Below are positions 44,696 through 53,589 of a stretch of 64,000 nucleotides of DNA, piece after piece. A program made the translations under genes and the position numbers. The DNA lies in NCBI RefSeq assembly GCF_002135315.1, contig NZ_NEGA01000010.1:62001-126000 (forward strand). Reading direction: 5' to 3'. The DNA comes from Acinetobacter sp. ANC 3903. Lineage in GTDB: Bacteria; Pseudomonadota; Gammaproteobacteria; Pseudomonadales; Moraxellaceae. The first letter of the stretch is position 1. Every line of letters starts with the position of its first letter. The notes beneath the pieces are model-generated. The model saw only the letters and a list, made by a program, of their open reading frames with translations. It searched no databases and was not told where the DNA came from.

Positions 44696-45904
44696 TCAAT
44701 TTTGTAGAGACAAACCAAACTTCTTGAATATGCTGGCACGGCGTTTTGGATGAATATTGGCTTTGCTTAAATCGCCTTGATAATGATCGAATACGCGTTT
44801 ATCCATCATTTTAAACCAGAGCGATGGAATTAAAGCCGGTAATAACATAGTGGCATAACCACTAGGTAATTCAGGCGCTTCATCAAAATGGCGTAAGGCC
44901 TGAAATGGTCGTGTCGGATAGGCATGATGGTCGGAATGACGCTGTAACTGGTACAAAAACAGGTTGGTGGTAATATTGTTATTGTTCCAGCTATGCTCCG
45001 GCATGGTACGTACATAAGTCCCATCTGGTTTTTTATCGCGCATTAAACCGTAATGTTCAATATAGTTAATAATTTCAAATAAGCTCACTCCATAAAAAGC
45101 CTGCGTGGCTAAATAAGGCAGTACTTCTTTACCAAATAACTTCAGCATGGTGGCATGAAAACCGGCACTCATTGCCCAGCCTTGAAACAGCTCATTTTCC
45201 GCACTAAAGAAAGATAAACCTTTGCGTTTTAAACGGTTTTTTTCAATTTCAATGGCCGACTTGATGCCGCCAAATACCGTTCTTGGCCAAAATTCATAGA
45301 AACTTTCGCCCATTTTAGATGATGCCGGATCTTCAGGGGTTGCCGCACGCTTATGGTGTCCATAAGGATGTTCAACACGAAAATGATTATAAAACAGTGG
45401 GCTTAATGTGGCATGGGCAAGATAATGATCTTTCTTATGCGGTCTATGTGACAGCTCATGTGCTGTATTCACGCCCACACCATTAATCGCCCCCATGGAA
45501 ATTCCCAACAGGATCTGATCGACAAAAGAAGTTTCTTTACGGCTCACTACATAACCGGCAAAAAGATTGGCAGCCATTTGTAAAGGAATGAATAATTTTA
45601 CAATTCGGTCATAATAAGGATCTGCCACCAGCGATTTAATTTCGTCATCATTGGGATTATTACTGTCATTGCCCACCAACGCATCAATACTGGGAATAAT
45701 CACGTGCAGCAATAAAGGGCCACCCAAGGCAAATATTTTTTTCGTAGCTTTAGGGCCGAACTGGTAACCGGCCAAAATTCCCATGCCAATCACTGGTAAA
45801 CCCGGGCTCAGCAGCCACCAATAACGTTTTTTATCGAGTGCCAGACCTGAAGCAGTTTGCATGGTTAACGTTGTTTTTTGATCAATTTGTACTGGTGCAT
45901 TCAT
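44696..45904 (-). CDS. alkM: Alkane 1-monooxygenase (AlkB/AlkM type)
   Basis: A 402-residue integral-membrane diiron hydroxylase that inserts oxygen at the end of medium- to long-chain n-alkanes, using rubredoxin as electron donor. All His boxes are present: NTAHELSHRPHKKDH, the HPYGHHKRAATPEDPASSKMGE block, NYIEHYGLMR and LQRHSDHHAYPTRP. Length and sequence style fit Acinetobacter AlkM. An AraC-type gene is divergent, as in the alkM-alkR loci of this genus. Rubredoxin and rubredoxin reductase are not in the window. Confidence 0.93.
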   Translation of the reverse strand: MNAPVQIDQKTTLTMQTASGLALDKKRYWWLLSPGLPVIGMGILAGYQFGPKATKKIFALGGPLLLHVIIPSIDALVGNDSNNPNDDEIKSLVADPYYDRIVKLFIPLQMAANLFAGYVVSRKETSFVDQILLGISMGAINGVGVNTAHELSHRPHKKDHYLAHATLSPLFYNHFRVEHPYGHHKRAATPEDPASSKMGESFYEFWPRTVFGGIKSAIEIEKNRLKRKGLSFFSAENELFQGWAMSAGFHATMLKLFGKEVLPYLATQAFYGVSLFEIINYIEHYGLMRDKKPDGTYVRTMPEHSWNNNNITTNLFLYQLQRHSDHHAYPTRPFQALRHFDEAPELPSGYATMLLPALIPSLWFKMMDKRVFDHYQGDLSKANIHPKRRASIFKKFGLSLQN

Positions 45905-46098
45905 GCTCGCGATCTTCCTTATTTTCTGTTCTCCCTTTATATTTCTAGAAATGCAGCATCAAGAACAGTTGTAAACGTCCAAAAAACCTATGCAAGCGTT
46001 CTTGGCGTATTAAGCCCCAATTTGTCCTATAAACACATGCTGGAATAAATTCAGGCTTTTTATAATTTTTAATCAAAATGAAGACAGAAACATAAGAC

Positions 46099-47022
46099 AT
46101 GGATGCCTTAAGTAAAATTTTTGATGATATTCATCTTAATAAATCTGAATATATTTATTTAAAACCGCAAGGCAACTGGGCCTATGCTTATCAGGAACAG
46201 GATGCCATGATTGGCTATGTGGTTCTGGTGGGCACGCTCAACATACAATTTGAATCGCAAAAAATGCTGCAACTGGAAGCGGGAGATTTGATCCTGATCC
46301 CTTCTGGACAGACCCATAGCTGTCACAGTAATGATAAAAAAAATCTAATTGAAGCACTTAATATTACAGGGCTTTTTGATGAAAAAAGGCAAGAAACCAT
46401 TGAGTTTGGCAGTGAGAGCGGTGAACCGGTGCTAATTTTGGCCATCCGTTGTCATATCGATACCATTATGGCCCGGCCTTTACTGAATGCCCTGCCCGAC
46501 TATATTCATATTCAGCATATTACCGGCAGTACCGCGCCTGAATGGCTGCAAATAGGCCTACATTTTTTGGCCGTGGAAGCCTATCAGCTGCGTCCGGGTC
46601 GTGACAAAATTCTCGACCATCTGGTGAGTATTCTTTTTATTGAATGTGTACGCGATTATATTGCGCAATTGCAAGATTCGAATAACTGGCTGCGAGCACT
46701 TTCCCATACCGAACTGGCCAATGCCTTAGCAGCCATTCATGGCAAACCTGAACAGCCATGGACCGTTGAAAGTCTGGCGGAACAATGCTGCATGTCTCGC
46801 TCAAAATTTGCGACCTTGTTTAGCACGATCGTCGGGGAAACGCCGCTGGCCTATCTACAGCAATACCGCTTCCGTTTGGCTTCACAGCATCTGCGTGAAG
46901 GGCAATTATCCATCCAGCAAATTGCCCACCGTGTCGGATATTCTTCCGAAACAGCCTTTAGTCAAACCTTTAAACGACTGTTTAACCTGACTCCAAGCCA
47001 ATATCGGCAGCAGTTCCAGTAA
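46099..47022 (+). CDS. AraC-family regulator, likely AlkR-type activator of alkM
   Basis: A 307-residue AraC protein with an N-terminal cupin-like sensor (AGDLILIPSGQTHSCHSN, His-rich) and a C-terminal double helix-turn-helix ending IAHRVGYSSETAFSQTFKRLF. It is divergent from alkM over a 194-base region. Acinetobacter alkane hydroxylase genes are activated by AraC-type AlkR proteins in response to long-chain alkanes, so this is the likely activator; the cupin-type N-domain differs from other AraC types in the window. It converges on lpxB with a single base between stops. Confidence 0.82.
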   Translation: MDALSKIFDDIHLNKSEYIYLKPQGNWAYAYQEQDAMIGYVVLVGTLNIQFESQKMLQLEAGDLILIPSGQTHSCHSNDKKNLIEALNITGLFDEKRQETIEFGSESGEPVLILAIRCHIDTIMARPLLNALPDYIHIQHITGSTAPEWLQIGLHFLAVEAYQLRPGRDKILDHLVSILFIECVRDYIAQLQDSNNWLRALSHTELANALAAIHGKPEQPWTVESLAEQCCMSRSKFATLFSTIVGETPLAYLQQYRFRLASQHLREGQLSIQQIAHRVGYSSETAFSQTFKRLFNLTPSQYRQQFQ

Positions 47023-47023
47023 A

Positions 47024-48214
47024 TTATGCCTGATCAGCGACTGCATTCAAGGTATTCAGAATCGCCTGAACCGGATCTTCACTATTATCTGCCAGCAGCT
47101 GCTTATGCATGGTGATATGCTGCATGGCCTGAATCTGTGCAGTCTCCCCGTTCATCAGTTTTTCAATTTCAGCCGCCAGATTTTCTGGGGTAGCATCATG
47201 CTGAATCAGTTCCCGAATGACTTTTTTTCCGGCAATAATATTCGGCAAGGAATAATACGGAATCTTGATCAGCAACTTGACCAGATGATAAGTCAGCCAG
47301 TTCAATTTATAGAAAGTAACCATGGGACGATGTAACAGCATCGCTTCCAGTGTTGCGGTTCCCGAAGCCAATGCCACAATATTGGAAGCATTCATCACCT
47401 GACGGCCAATTTTGGATTCCACATCAGTATTTTCCAGCAAGCACACTTTAGCCACAAAATCTGCAGGATATTGTTGTAGCAATGCCTCAATCTGCTGCTT
47501 GCGTGCATCATTAATCGCAGGAATCAAAAACACATATTCAGGATGCTTTTGACTGATGATTTGCGCTGCGTCCAGCACTAAAGGCCCTAGACGTTCAACT
47601 TCACCACGGCGGCTTCCCGGTAACAGTGCAATATGTTTTTGTTCTACATTTAAGCCCAGCTCTTGCTTGGCTTCAATCAAGGGATTTTGCGGAGGCAATT
47701 GACTGGCCAATGGATGCCCGACAAAAGCTGCGGGCACATCAAACTTTTTATAAAAGGTTTTTTCAAACGGAAATAAACATAACACTAGATCGATACTGGC
47801 TTTAATGCCATACACCCGTCCCTGACGCCAAGCCCACACCGAAGGACTGACATATTGCACGGTTTTAATCGGCAGATTTTTCTGCTTTAAACTTTTAGAT
47901 AAACGTAAATTAAAGTCTGGTGCATCTATACCGACAAAAACATCGACTGGATCTTTGCTCCAGGTTTCAAGCAGTCCATCACGCACGGCAAAGAGTTTTT
48001 TAAGATCTTTAAGCACTTCCACAATGCCCATGACCGATAAAATATCCATTGGATAATAGCTTTTGAAACCTTCAGCAATCATCTGCGGACCACCGATGCC
48101 TTCAAATTCAGCATCAATGCCTTGCTCTCGAAAACGGCGGATGAGTTTAGCGCCCAGTGTATCTCCAGACACTTCCCCGACAACGATACCGATTTTAAGC
48201 TTCCGATTTTGCAA
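47024..48214 (-). CDS. lpxB: Lipid-A-disaccharide synthase
   Basis: A 396-residue GT19 glycosyltransferase that joins UDP-diacylglucosamine and lipid X at the inner face of the membrane, in lipid A synthesis. The family blocks GIVVGEVSGDTLGA, FEGIGGPQM, VFVGIDAPDFNLRL, YVSPSVWAWRQGR and LLPGSRRGEVERL are all present. It stands alone, away from the lpxD-fabZ-lpxA cluster usual in enterics, as is normal for Acinetobacter. Confidence 0.94.
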   Translation of the reverse strand: MQNRKLKIGIVVGEVSGDTLGAKLIRRFREQGIDAEFEGIGGPQMIAEGFKSYYPMDILSVMGIVEVLKDLKKLFAVRDGLLETWSKDPVDVFVGIDAPDFNLRLSKSLKQKNLPIKTVQYVSPSVWAWRQGRVYGIKASIDLVLCLFPFEKTFYKKFDVPAAFVGHPLASQLPPQNPLIEAKQELGLNVEQKHIALLPGSRRGEVERLGPLVLDAAQIISQKHPEYVFLIPAINDARKQQIEALLQQYPADFVAKVCLLENTDVESKIGRQVMNASNIVALASGTATLEAMLLHRPMVTFYKLNWLTYHLVKLLIKIPYYSLPNIIAGKKVIRELIQHDATPENLAAEIEKLMNGETAQIQAMQHITMHKQLLADNSEDPVQAILNTLNAVADQA

Positions 48215-49044
48215 GACTTTTATCCTCTTTATGCCGTATATTTTGCAGTTAGGTCTATTTTAACATAGGCCTTTCAATTTAATTGATCAGCCGCCAAGCT
48301 TTTGAAATAATTCAAAACAAGCGTTGTTTTATAAAATATCTATGTTGGGTTTAATTCATCAATAACTTCAAACAGAAGTCATTCAGCCACTACAAGCTAC
48401 TTGGCAATGGTGGGGTAACCGTTATTATATCCATACTCATCCATATTGTATGATTTATTGTCTTTCCTAGTATGTGGCTTTCTTCTCCTCCCAAAACGGT
48501 CCATCTCAAAATGGTCCATCTGGATCATCCCCCTGCTTATGTAAAGTACGGTCGACTATCACAGATTATTTTTAAACAACAACAAATATGGTTTGCCAAT
48601 TGTGCGTTTATGCAGGAAGCACTTCAGGCTGTTTGCCAGCAAAATTCTAATAAAAACACAATTCAATGTGGTGCATGCCAATCTTCAACTCTTCACCCGT
48701 TCAACATGGAATTAGAGTAAAAAACAGGTTTTTGTGCAAACCCTTATCATTCTGGATGCTAAAACTTCCAATACGATGCAATTATCAAACCCATAGCAGC
48801 AGTATTTGCAGCAATGGCAAAGCGCAATATCTTTGCCCATTTATTTACTTAGATTCTTTATTTTATGCAATTTTTTAGGTTTAACTCTCTTATTCCTCCA
48901 AAATTTCAGGCTAAAACCACAAAATTTATAAAACACTTTTCATCTTTATCTTTTTTTAGAATAAGCAAATCAATAATCAAGACAACGTCTTATATTGAAA
49001 AGTCATAACATATGCAGGTTTTTTGATATTTGGCATATATAACC
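48215..49044. other. Long gap with no recognised gene
   Basis: An 830-base stretch upstream of lpxB and before the TauE-type gene. A plus-strand frame at 48472-48720 is open for 82 codons but has no ribosome site and an odd, repetitive start. A fragment near 48365-48470 reads VIQPLQATWQWWGNRYYIHT with stops on both sides. Together they look like a decayed gene. No RNA gene, repeat or terminator stands out. Confidence 0.3.
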
Positions 49045-49935
49045 ATGTTTGGTTCAATTGAATATATTTTAGCGGGTGTTCTGGTTGGTTTCTGCGTCGG
49101 GATCACAGGTGTTGGCGGCGGTTCATTAATGACCCCGATCCTGATCAGTCTCTTTAAGATCGAACCGCACATCGCAATTGGAACCGACTTGCTTTATGCC
49201 GCCATTTCAAAATTTTGCGGTTCTATGGTTCACGCCAAAAAAATGAATATTGTCTGGCCGATTGTAATCTGGCTTGCTGTGGGCAGTATTCCGGCTTCAT
49301 TTGCCACGCACTGGGTTTTAGAAAATTACCTCAGTCAATCCAGCAGCTATAAATCTGTTTTGACCATGGTGCTCGGTTTTATGCTGACCCTGACCGGTGT
49401 TTCCATCATATTCCGCGGTCATATTGAACGCTTCTTTACCAAGTTCCGTAAAGATGAACCTCTGGATATGACCCAGGATTTAGAAAAGGTTAATTTTCAG
49501 GCGAAAAACAAACGTGCTTATATTGTGATTATGGGCATTATATTGGGTGTATTCGTAACCTTATCTTCAGTGGGTGCTGGTGCATTTGGAATCATGGCAT
49601 TGGTTTTAATGTTTCCTAATTTACCCATGATCCGAATTATTGGTTCAGATGTGGTTCATGCCGTGCTTTTGACTTTAGTCGCAGGTCTTGGACACATGAG
49701 TTCCGGTAATGTAGATTTACACTTGCTCGGTTGGTTACTGGTCGGTTCAATTCCTGCAATTGTGGTGGGTACTTTAATCAGTTCTCGCTTGCCAGAAAAA
49801 ATTATCCGTAAGATTCTCGGTATTACCCTATTCGCATTAGGCATGAATTTCATGCTTCATCCGGTAAAAGCAAAACCTGTTGAAAAACCTGTAACTGCTA
49901 TGATTTTAACTGCTGAAAAATCAACCAACGGTTAA
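49045..49935 (+). CDS. TauE/SafE-family anion permease
   Basis: A 296-residue permease with eight or so helices in two repeats. Each repeat has the family glycine motif: VGFCVGITGVGGGSLMTP at the start of the first half and LSSVGAGAFGIMALV in the second. Members export sulfite, sulfoacetate or similar organic anions. The ATG at 49045 begins the family N-terminus. No sulfur-metabolism gene is adjacent, so the substrate is open. Confidence 0.85.
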   Translation: MFGSIEYILAGVLVGFCVGITGVGGGSLMTPILISLFKIEPHIAIGTDLLYAAISKFCGSMVHAKKMNIVWPIVIWLAVGSIPASFATHWVLENYLSQSSSYKSVLTMVLGFMLTLTGVSIIFRGHIERFFTKFRKDEPLDMTQDLEKVNFQAKNKRAYIVIMGIILGVFVTLSSVGAGAFGIMALVLMFPNLPMIRIIGSDVVHAVLLTLVAGLGHMSSGNVDLHLLGWLLVGSIPAIVVGTLISSRLPEKIIRKILGITLFALGMNFMLHPVKAKPVEKPVTAMILTAEKSTNG

Positions 49936-50040
49936 ACTATCTATGCGATTAATCGGTTTTTTTCACGGATTTATTGGTGTTTTGTATAGCAACTCACTGC
50001 TGAAATCGTGTTATATTCAGGCTACTAAAAATACTCTTGT

Positions 50041-51153
50041 ATGATCAAACCAGTGACGGCAATGAATACACTACAGTCAAAACCTATTACACAATCTGAC
50101 ATCGATGACGTGAATGTACAAAGCATTCAGCCTCTTGTAACTCCAGCTGAATTAAAAAAAGAGTTGCCTTTGACTGAACAGGCTTATCAAACCGTCCTGA
50201 AAGGTCGTGAAACGATTCGCAATATTCTGGATGGTAAAGATAACCGTCTATTTGTAGTGATTGGTCCTTGTTCAATTCATGACACTGTGGCTGCTCATGA
50301 GTATGCTGATCGTCTCAAAGTTTTAAGCGAAAAAGTTAAAGATAGCCTGTATATCGTGATGCGTGTTTATTTTGAAAAACCGCGTACCACTGTAGGCTGG
50401 AAAGGTTTAATCAATGACCCGGACATGAATGACTCTTTCAACATTGAAAAAGGTCTTCGCATTGGCCGTCAGCTTTTGGTTGAATTGAATGAAAAAGGAT
50501 TGCCATGTGCTACTGAAGCACTCGATCCAAACTCGCCACAATATTATCAAGATCTTATTTCATGGTCAGCGATTGGTGCACGTACCACCGAAAGCCAGAC
50601 ACACCGTGAAATGTCTTCAGGTTTATCTTCACCTGTAGGTTTCAAAAATGGTACTGATGGCGGCTTAACCGTTGCAACCAATGCCATGCAATCGGTTAAA
50701 CATGGTCACAGCTTCCTTGGCCTGAATGACCAGGGTCAGGTTTCCGTGATTCGTACCAGCGGTAACCAGTATGCACACGTAGTACTGCGCGGCGGTAACG
50801 GCAAACCGAACTACGATGCAGGTTCTGTTGCAGATGCTGAAAATGCTTTAGCCAAAGCCAAAGTCAGTAACAAAATCATGATTGATGCCAGCCATGCCAA
50901 TTCCAACAAAGATCCGTACTTGCAACCGCTGGTATTGAAAAATATCACTGAACAGATTCAGGATGGCAACAAGTCTATTGTCGGTATTATGGTAGAAAGT
51001 CATATTAAAGGTGGTCGCCAGGACATTCCCGAAAATCTGGATGATCTTGAATATGGCAAATCAGTGACTGATGGCTGTATCGATTGGGAAACTACAGAAA
51101 AAGCCCTACTCGACATGCACGAAGCATTGAAAGACATTTTGCCAAATCGCTAA
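50041..51153 (+). CDS. 3-deoxy-7-phosphoheptulonate (DAHP) synthase, second copy
   Basis: A 370-residue class I DAHP synthase with IGPCSIHDTVAAHEYADRL, KPRTTVGWKGLINDPD, GARTTESQTHREMSS, VGFKNGTDGGL and IDASHANSNKDP. It shares the family core with the copy at 4868-5929 but is distinct in sequence and about 17 residues longer at the N-terminus. The upstream region (49936-50040) has no leader peptide or terminator hairpin, so this copy is not under the same attenuator. The ATG at 50041 may be preceded by the true start at 50062. Confidence 0.92.
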   Translation: MIKPVTAMNTLQSKPITQSDIDDVNVQSIQPLVTPAELKKELPLTEQAYQTVLKGRETIRNILDGKDNRLFVVIGPCSIHDTVAAHEYADRLKVLSEKVKDSLYIVMRVYFEKPRTTVGWKGLINDPDMNDSFNIEKGLRIGRQLLVELNEKGLPCATEALDPNSPQYYQDLISWSAIGARTTESQTHREMSSGLSSPVGFKNGTDGGLTVATNAMQSVKHGHSFLGLNDQGQVSVIRTSGNQYAHVVLRGGNGKPNYDAGSVADAENALAKAKVSNKIMIDASHANSNKDPYLQPLVLKNITEQIQDGNKSIVGIMVESHIKGGRQDIPENLDDLEYGKSVTDGCIDWETTEKALLDMHEALKDILPNR

Positions 51154-51160
51154 GAGCTAA

Positions 51161-51184
51161 AACGCCATCTAAACAGATGGCGTT
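51161..51184. terminator. Terminator after the second DAHP synthase gene
   Basis: A perfect 10-bp stem, AACGCCATCT and AGATGGCGTT, with an AAAC loop, 7 bases past the stop. The U-run on the plus strand is short (TTTCT). Confidence 0.7.
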
Positions 51185-51215
51185 TCTACTTTAACCTTAG
51201 GAAAAATTTTATCTT

Positions 51216-51740
51216 ATGAATGAAATTGAAAATGCACTCAGTCATATCGAAAATTTCCAGTTTATTCACGAACACCTATTCACTTCTGCTCAGCCTACAG
51301 CGGAACAGTTAAAGCTGATTAAAGAATACGGCGTGACTAGCATTGTGAATCTGGGATTATCCGATGCAGCGCAGCATTTAGATCATGAAGATAAAATTTG
51401 TCTGGATTTGGGCTTAAATTATATTCAGCTGCCCCTTTCTCCAGAAATCCCTTCAGATGATCAATGCTTACTGGCATTAGATATGCTAGATCATTTGGTA
51501 CAGGAACAGATGGTGTGGGTGCATTGCGCCACCAATTACCATGTCAGCTGTCTGATGTATTTATATCGTCAATATTATATGGATATGGACATGCCCACTG
51601 CGCAAGAGCTGATGCACAATATTTGGGAACCAAATGAAACCTGGATCGGCTTAATCCATGCAGTAGCCCTACAACTTCAAGGTCGTAAAGCTACCCAGGA
51701 ATTACAGCAGTCGTTGATTCATCCCGATCATTTTGGCTGA
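51216..51740 (+). CDS. Tyrosine phosphatase-like protein lacking the catalytic Arg
   Basis: A 174-residue protein of the DSP/DUF442-like phosphatase fold. It has the strand SIVNLGLSD, the acidic loop LPLSPEIPS and a P-loop reading [13 protein letters not shown]. The nucleophile Cys104 is present after His103, but the essential Arg (Cys-x5-Arg) is Val110. As read it could bind phosphate poorly and is likely a pseudophosphatase, or a fold variant with another role. It overlaps the convergent ispF gene by 13 bases. Confidence 0.7.
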   Translation: MNEIENALSHIENFQFIHEHLFTSAQPTAEQLKLIKEYGVTSIVNLGLSDAAQHLDHEDKICLDLGLNYIQLPLSPEIPSDDQCLLALDMLDHLVQEQMVWVHCATNYHVSCLMYLYRQYYMDMDMPTAQELMHNIWEPNETWIGLIHAVALQLQGRKATQELQQSLIHPDHFG

Positions 51741-52228
51741 TGTGAAACCAGCACCGTTGCCATCGATAAAATCCCTTCCTGACGTCCGGTAAAGCCCAGC
51801 TTTTCAGTGGTGGTGGCCTTCACACTGATCTGGTTCACATTCACATCCAGCACATCTGCAATACTCTGGCGCATTTCCAGATTATGTTTAGCCAGCTTTG
51901 GACGCTCACAGGCGACCGTAATATCGGCATTGTTCAGCACATAACCGCGGTCTAAAATCAGCTGGTAAACATGCTTAAGTAGAACGCGGCTGTCTGCACC
52001 CTTAAATTTTGCATCGGTGTCGGGAAAATGCTGTCCAATATCGCCCAGAGCCAAAGCCCCCAATAATGCATCACAAAGTGCATGCAATACCACATCGCCA
52101 TCCGAATGTGCTTTTAAGCCATGCGTATGTGGAATCTTGACCCCTGCCAGAGTAACAAAATCACCTTCTTCAAAGGCGTGTACATCCATTCCCTGACCAA
52201 TCCGAATTTGTGCGACCACGTTAAGCAT
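51728..52228 (-). CDS. ispF: 2-C-methyl-D-erythritol 2,4-cyclodiphosphate synthase
   Basis: A 166-residue MEP-pathway enzyme that cyclises the diphosphate in isoprenoid precursor synthesis. It has the metal and substrate motifs [37 protein letters not shown] and the C-terminal [17 protein letters not shown]. The N-terminus has about six extra residues (MLNVVAQ) before the usual RIGQG start. ispD is not adjacent here. Confidence 0.93.
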   Translation of the reverse strand: MLNVVAQIRIGQGMDVHAFEEGDFVTLAGVKIPHTHGLKAHSDGDVVLHALCDALLGALALGDIGQHFPDTDAKFKGADSRVLLKHVYQLILDRGYVLNNADITVACERPKLAKHNLEMRQSIADVLDVNVNQISVKATTTEKLGFTGRQEGILSMATVLVSHQPK

Positions 52229-52318
52229 CCTTAAGAAATAAATGATTGAGATGTTGTATTCACGCTTTCTATTTCGCTATAGTTACAGCAGCGCAACATA
52301 GTGAAATTATAAGCGATC

Positions 52319-52969
52319 ATGCTGGTGAATACCGATATTAATCTCATTAAAACATTAAGCACATTATTCAGTATTGGCTGTTTGTGCTCAACCATGGCAT
52401 ATGCTCAAGACATTGACTGTACACAGCCCGATACAGCATCAATGAAAAATATTTGCGCTGACAATTTTGCAGAATCGCGAGAAAAACTCTCTAATCACTA
52501 TATCACGGCTTTTTTAGTCAGCGATGCACCAGTACATTTACTCGAAGATACACACCGTTTATGGTTTAAGCGCTTGCAGCAATGTAAAAGCCTGGACTGT
52601 TATAAGCAGCAATTTGAAATACGTATTGAAGACCTTAATTTTTATACCTCATTGAACCAGACTTTAACCAATCACTATTTAAAATTTGAAAATGGTCAAT
52701 TTGCCCATCAACCGGTACATTTACAGGTGCATCAACTGACCAAAGATAAAATTAAAATTGAAGGCATTGCCTACCGTAATCCAAATAATAAATTAGAAAC
52801 GCAAACCATTCCTTTTTTGGCTTACACCACGGCTAACCAGAAAAGTGAGATCACCGATAACGAACACGATTGTAAATATCATTTCGATTTTAACAAGGCG
52901 ATTTTATCGGTTAAAACCGAGCAGAAAGGCTGTGAACGTTTTGCAGGTATATACCGGCTTTATGATTAA
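52319..52969 (+). CDS. Exported protein, LprI/YecT-like N-domain
   Basis: A 216-residue protein with a signal peptide (hydrophobic core near residues 11-24, cleavage after MAYA). The mature start (DIDCTQPDTASMKNICAD) and the LWFKRLQQCKSLDCYKQQFEIRI region resemble lysozyme-inhibitor LprI/DUF1311 proteins, with paired Cys residues that could form disulfides. The C-terminal half is a beta-rich domain I cannot name. A role in the periplasm is likely. A smaller LprI-like gene lies at 58270-58635. Confidence 0.65.
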   Translation: MLVNTDINLIKTLSTLFSIGCLCSTMAYAQDIDCTQPDTASMKNICADNFAESREKLSNHYITAFLVSDAPVHLLEDTHRLWFKRLQQCKSLDCYKQQFEIRIEDLNFYTSLNQTLTNHYLKFENGQFAHQPVHLQVHQLTKDKIKIEGIAYRNPNNKLETQTIPFLAYTTANQKSEITDNEHDCKYHFDFNKAILSVKTEQKGCERFAGIYRLYD

Positions 52970-53531
52970 AAATATCAGTTCTTTTGAATTTAGAAAAAAG
53001 ACTCATCAATATTGGTATAATAAATCAAGTGATTTAAGAGCCTCTGCTGGTGCGTTATGGTTTGCCATGAGGGATTCAGATAATAATATTGCTGAACAGT
53101 TAAAATTAGGCAGTGGCTTTTCTATGAGAATCGCTTGTTATCCTGTTTTTCCCATGTTGTGTGGACTTTCATTAGAGGTTCTTTACAAAGCTATCTGTGT
53201 GAGAAAAGATATAAAATTTAATTCCACTCACAACTTAATCTTTCTTGCGAGAGATGCACAAATAGATATTACTGATGAAGAATCTAAATTTTTAAAAATT
53301 TTTACTGAATCTATTATCTGGAATGGGAAATATCCAGTCCCCTCCGATAAACAAAAACATGAATATGATAAATTAAATGAACTTCGCTACGATCTTCTAT
53401 TTGATAAAATCAAAATTGGTTCTCTAGATGGCTATAAGCCAAACGGTAAACTTAATTGGGAAAATTTTAATAATATTTGGCTTAAAGCTGCTCATGATTA
53501 TCATCTTTTAGATCACTCAGAATTTAATTAA
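52962..53531 (+). CDS. HEPN-like hypothetical protein in an A+T-rich gene
   Basis: A 189-residue helical protein. The segment FPMLCGLSLEVLYKAICVRKD, the preceding small-residue helix SAGALWFAMRD and the later LDHSEF tail fit HEPN-fold proteins, but the usual R-x4-6-H nuclease motif is not clear; HEYDKLNELRYD is the nearest. Start ATG 52962 overlaps the previous stop. It is richer in A+T and in Lys, Asn and Ile codons than its neighbours, which suggests recent transfer. A terminator follows. Assignment is tentative. Confidence 0.55.
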   Translation: MIKNISSFEFRKKTHQYWYNKSSDLRASAGALWFAMRDSDNNIAEQLKLGSGFSMRIACYPVFPMLCGLSLEVLYKAICVRKDIKFNSTHNLIFLARDAQIDITDEESKFLKIFTESIIWNGKYPVPSDKQKHEYDKLNELRYDLLFDKIKIGSLDGYKPNGKLNWENFNNIWLKAAHDYHLLDHSEFN

Positions 53532-53550
53532 CCAAAATAGATAGAATCAT

Positions 53551-53584
53551 AAAAAGCATGAAGTATGAACTTCATGCCTTTTTA
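53551..53584. terminator. Bidirectional terminator after the HEPN-like gene and dadA
   Basis: AAAAAGCATGAAGT and ACTTCATGCcTTTTT around an ATGA loop; U-run on both strands, between convergent stops. Confidence 0.9.
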
Positions 53585-53589
53585 ATAAC

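Noticed and set aside
48472..48720. 82-codon frame as a real gene
   Set aside because: No ribosome site, repetitive start, odd composition, and no family match. Kept as part of an unexplained gap.
49936..50040. Second attenuator before the 50041 DAHP synthase
   Set aside because: The short upstream region has no leader frame rich in aromatic codons and no hairpin with a U-run.
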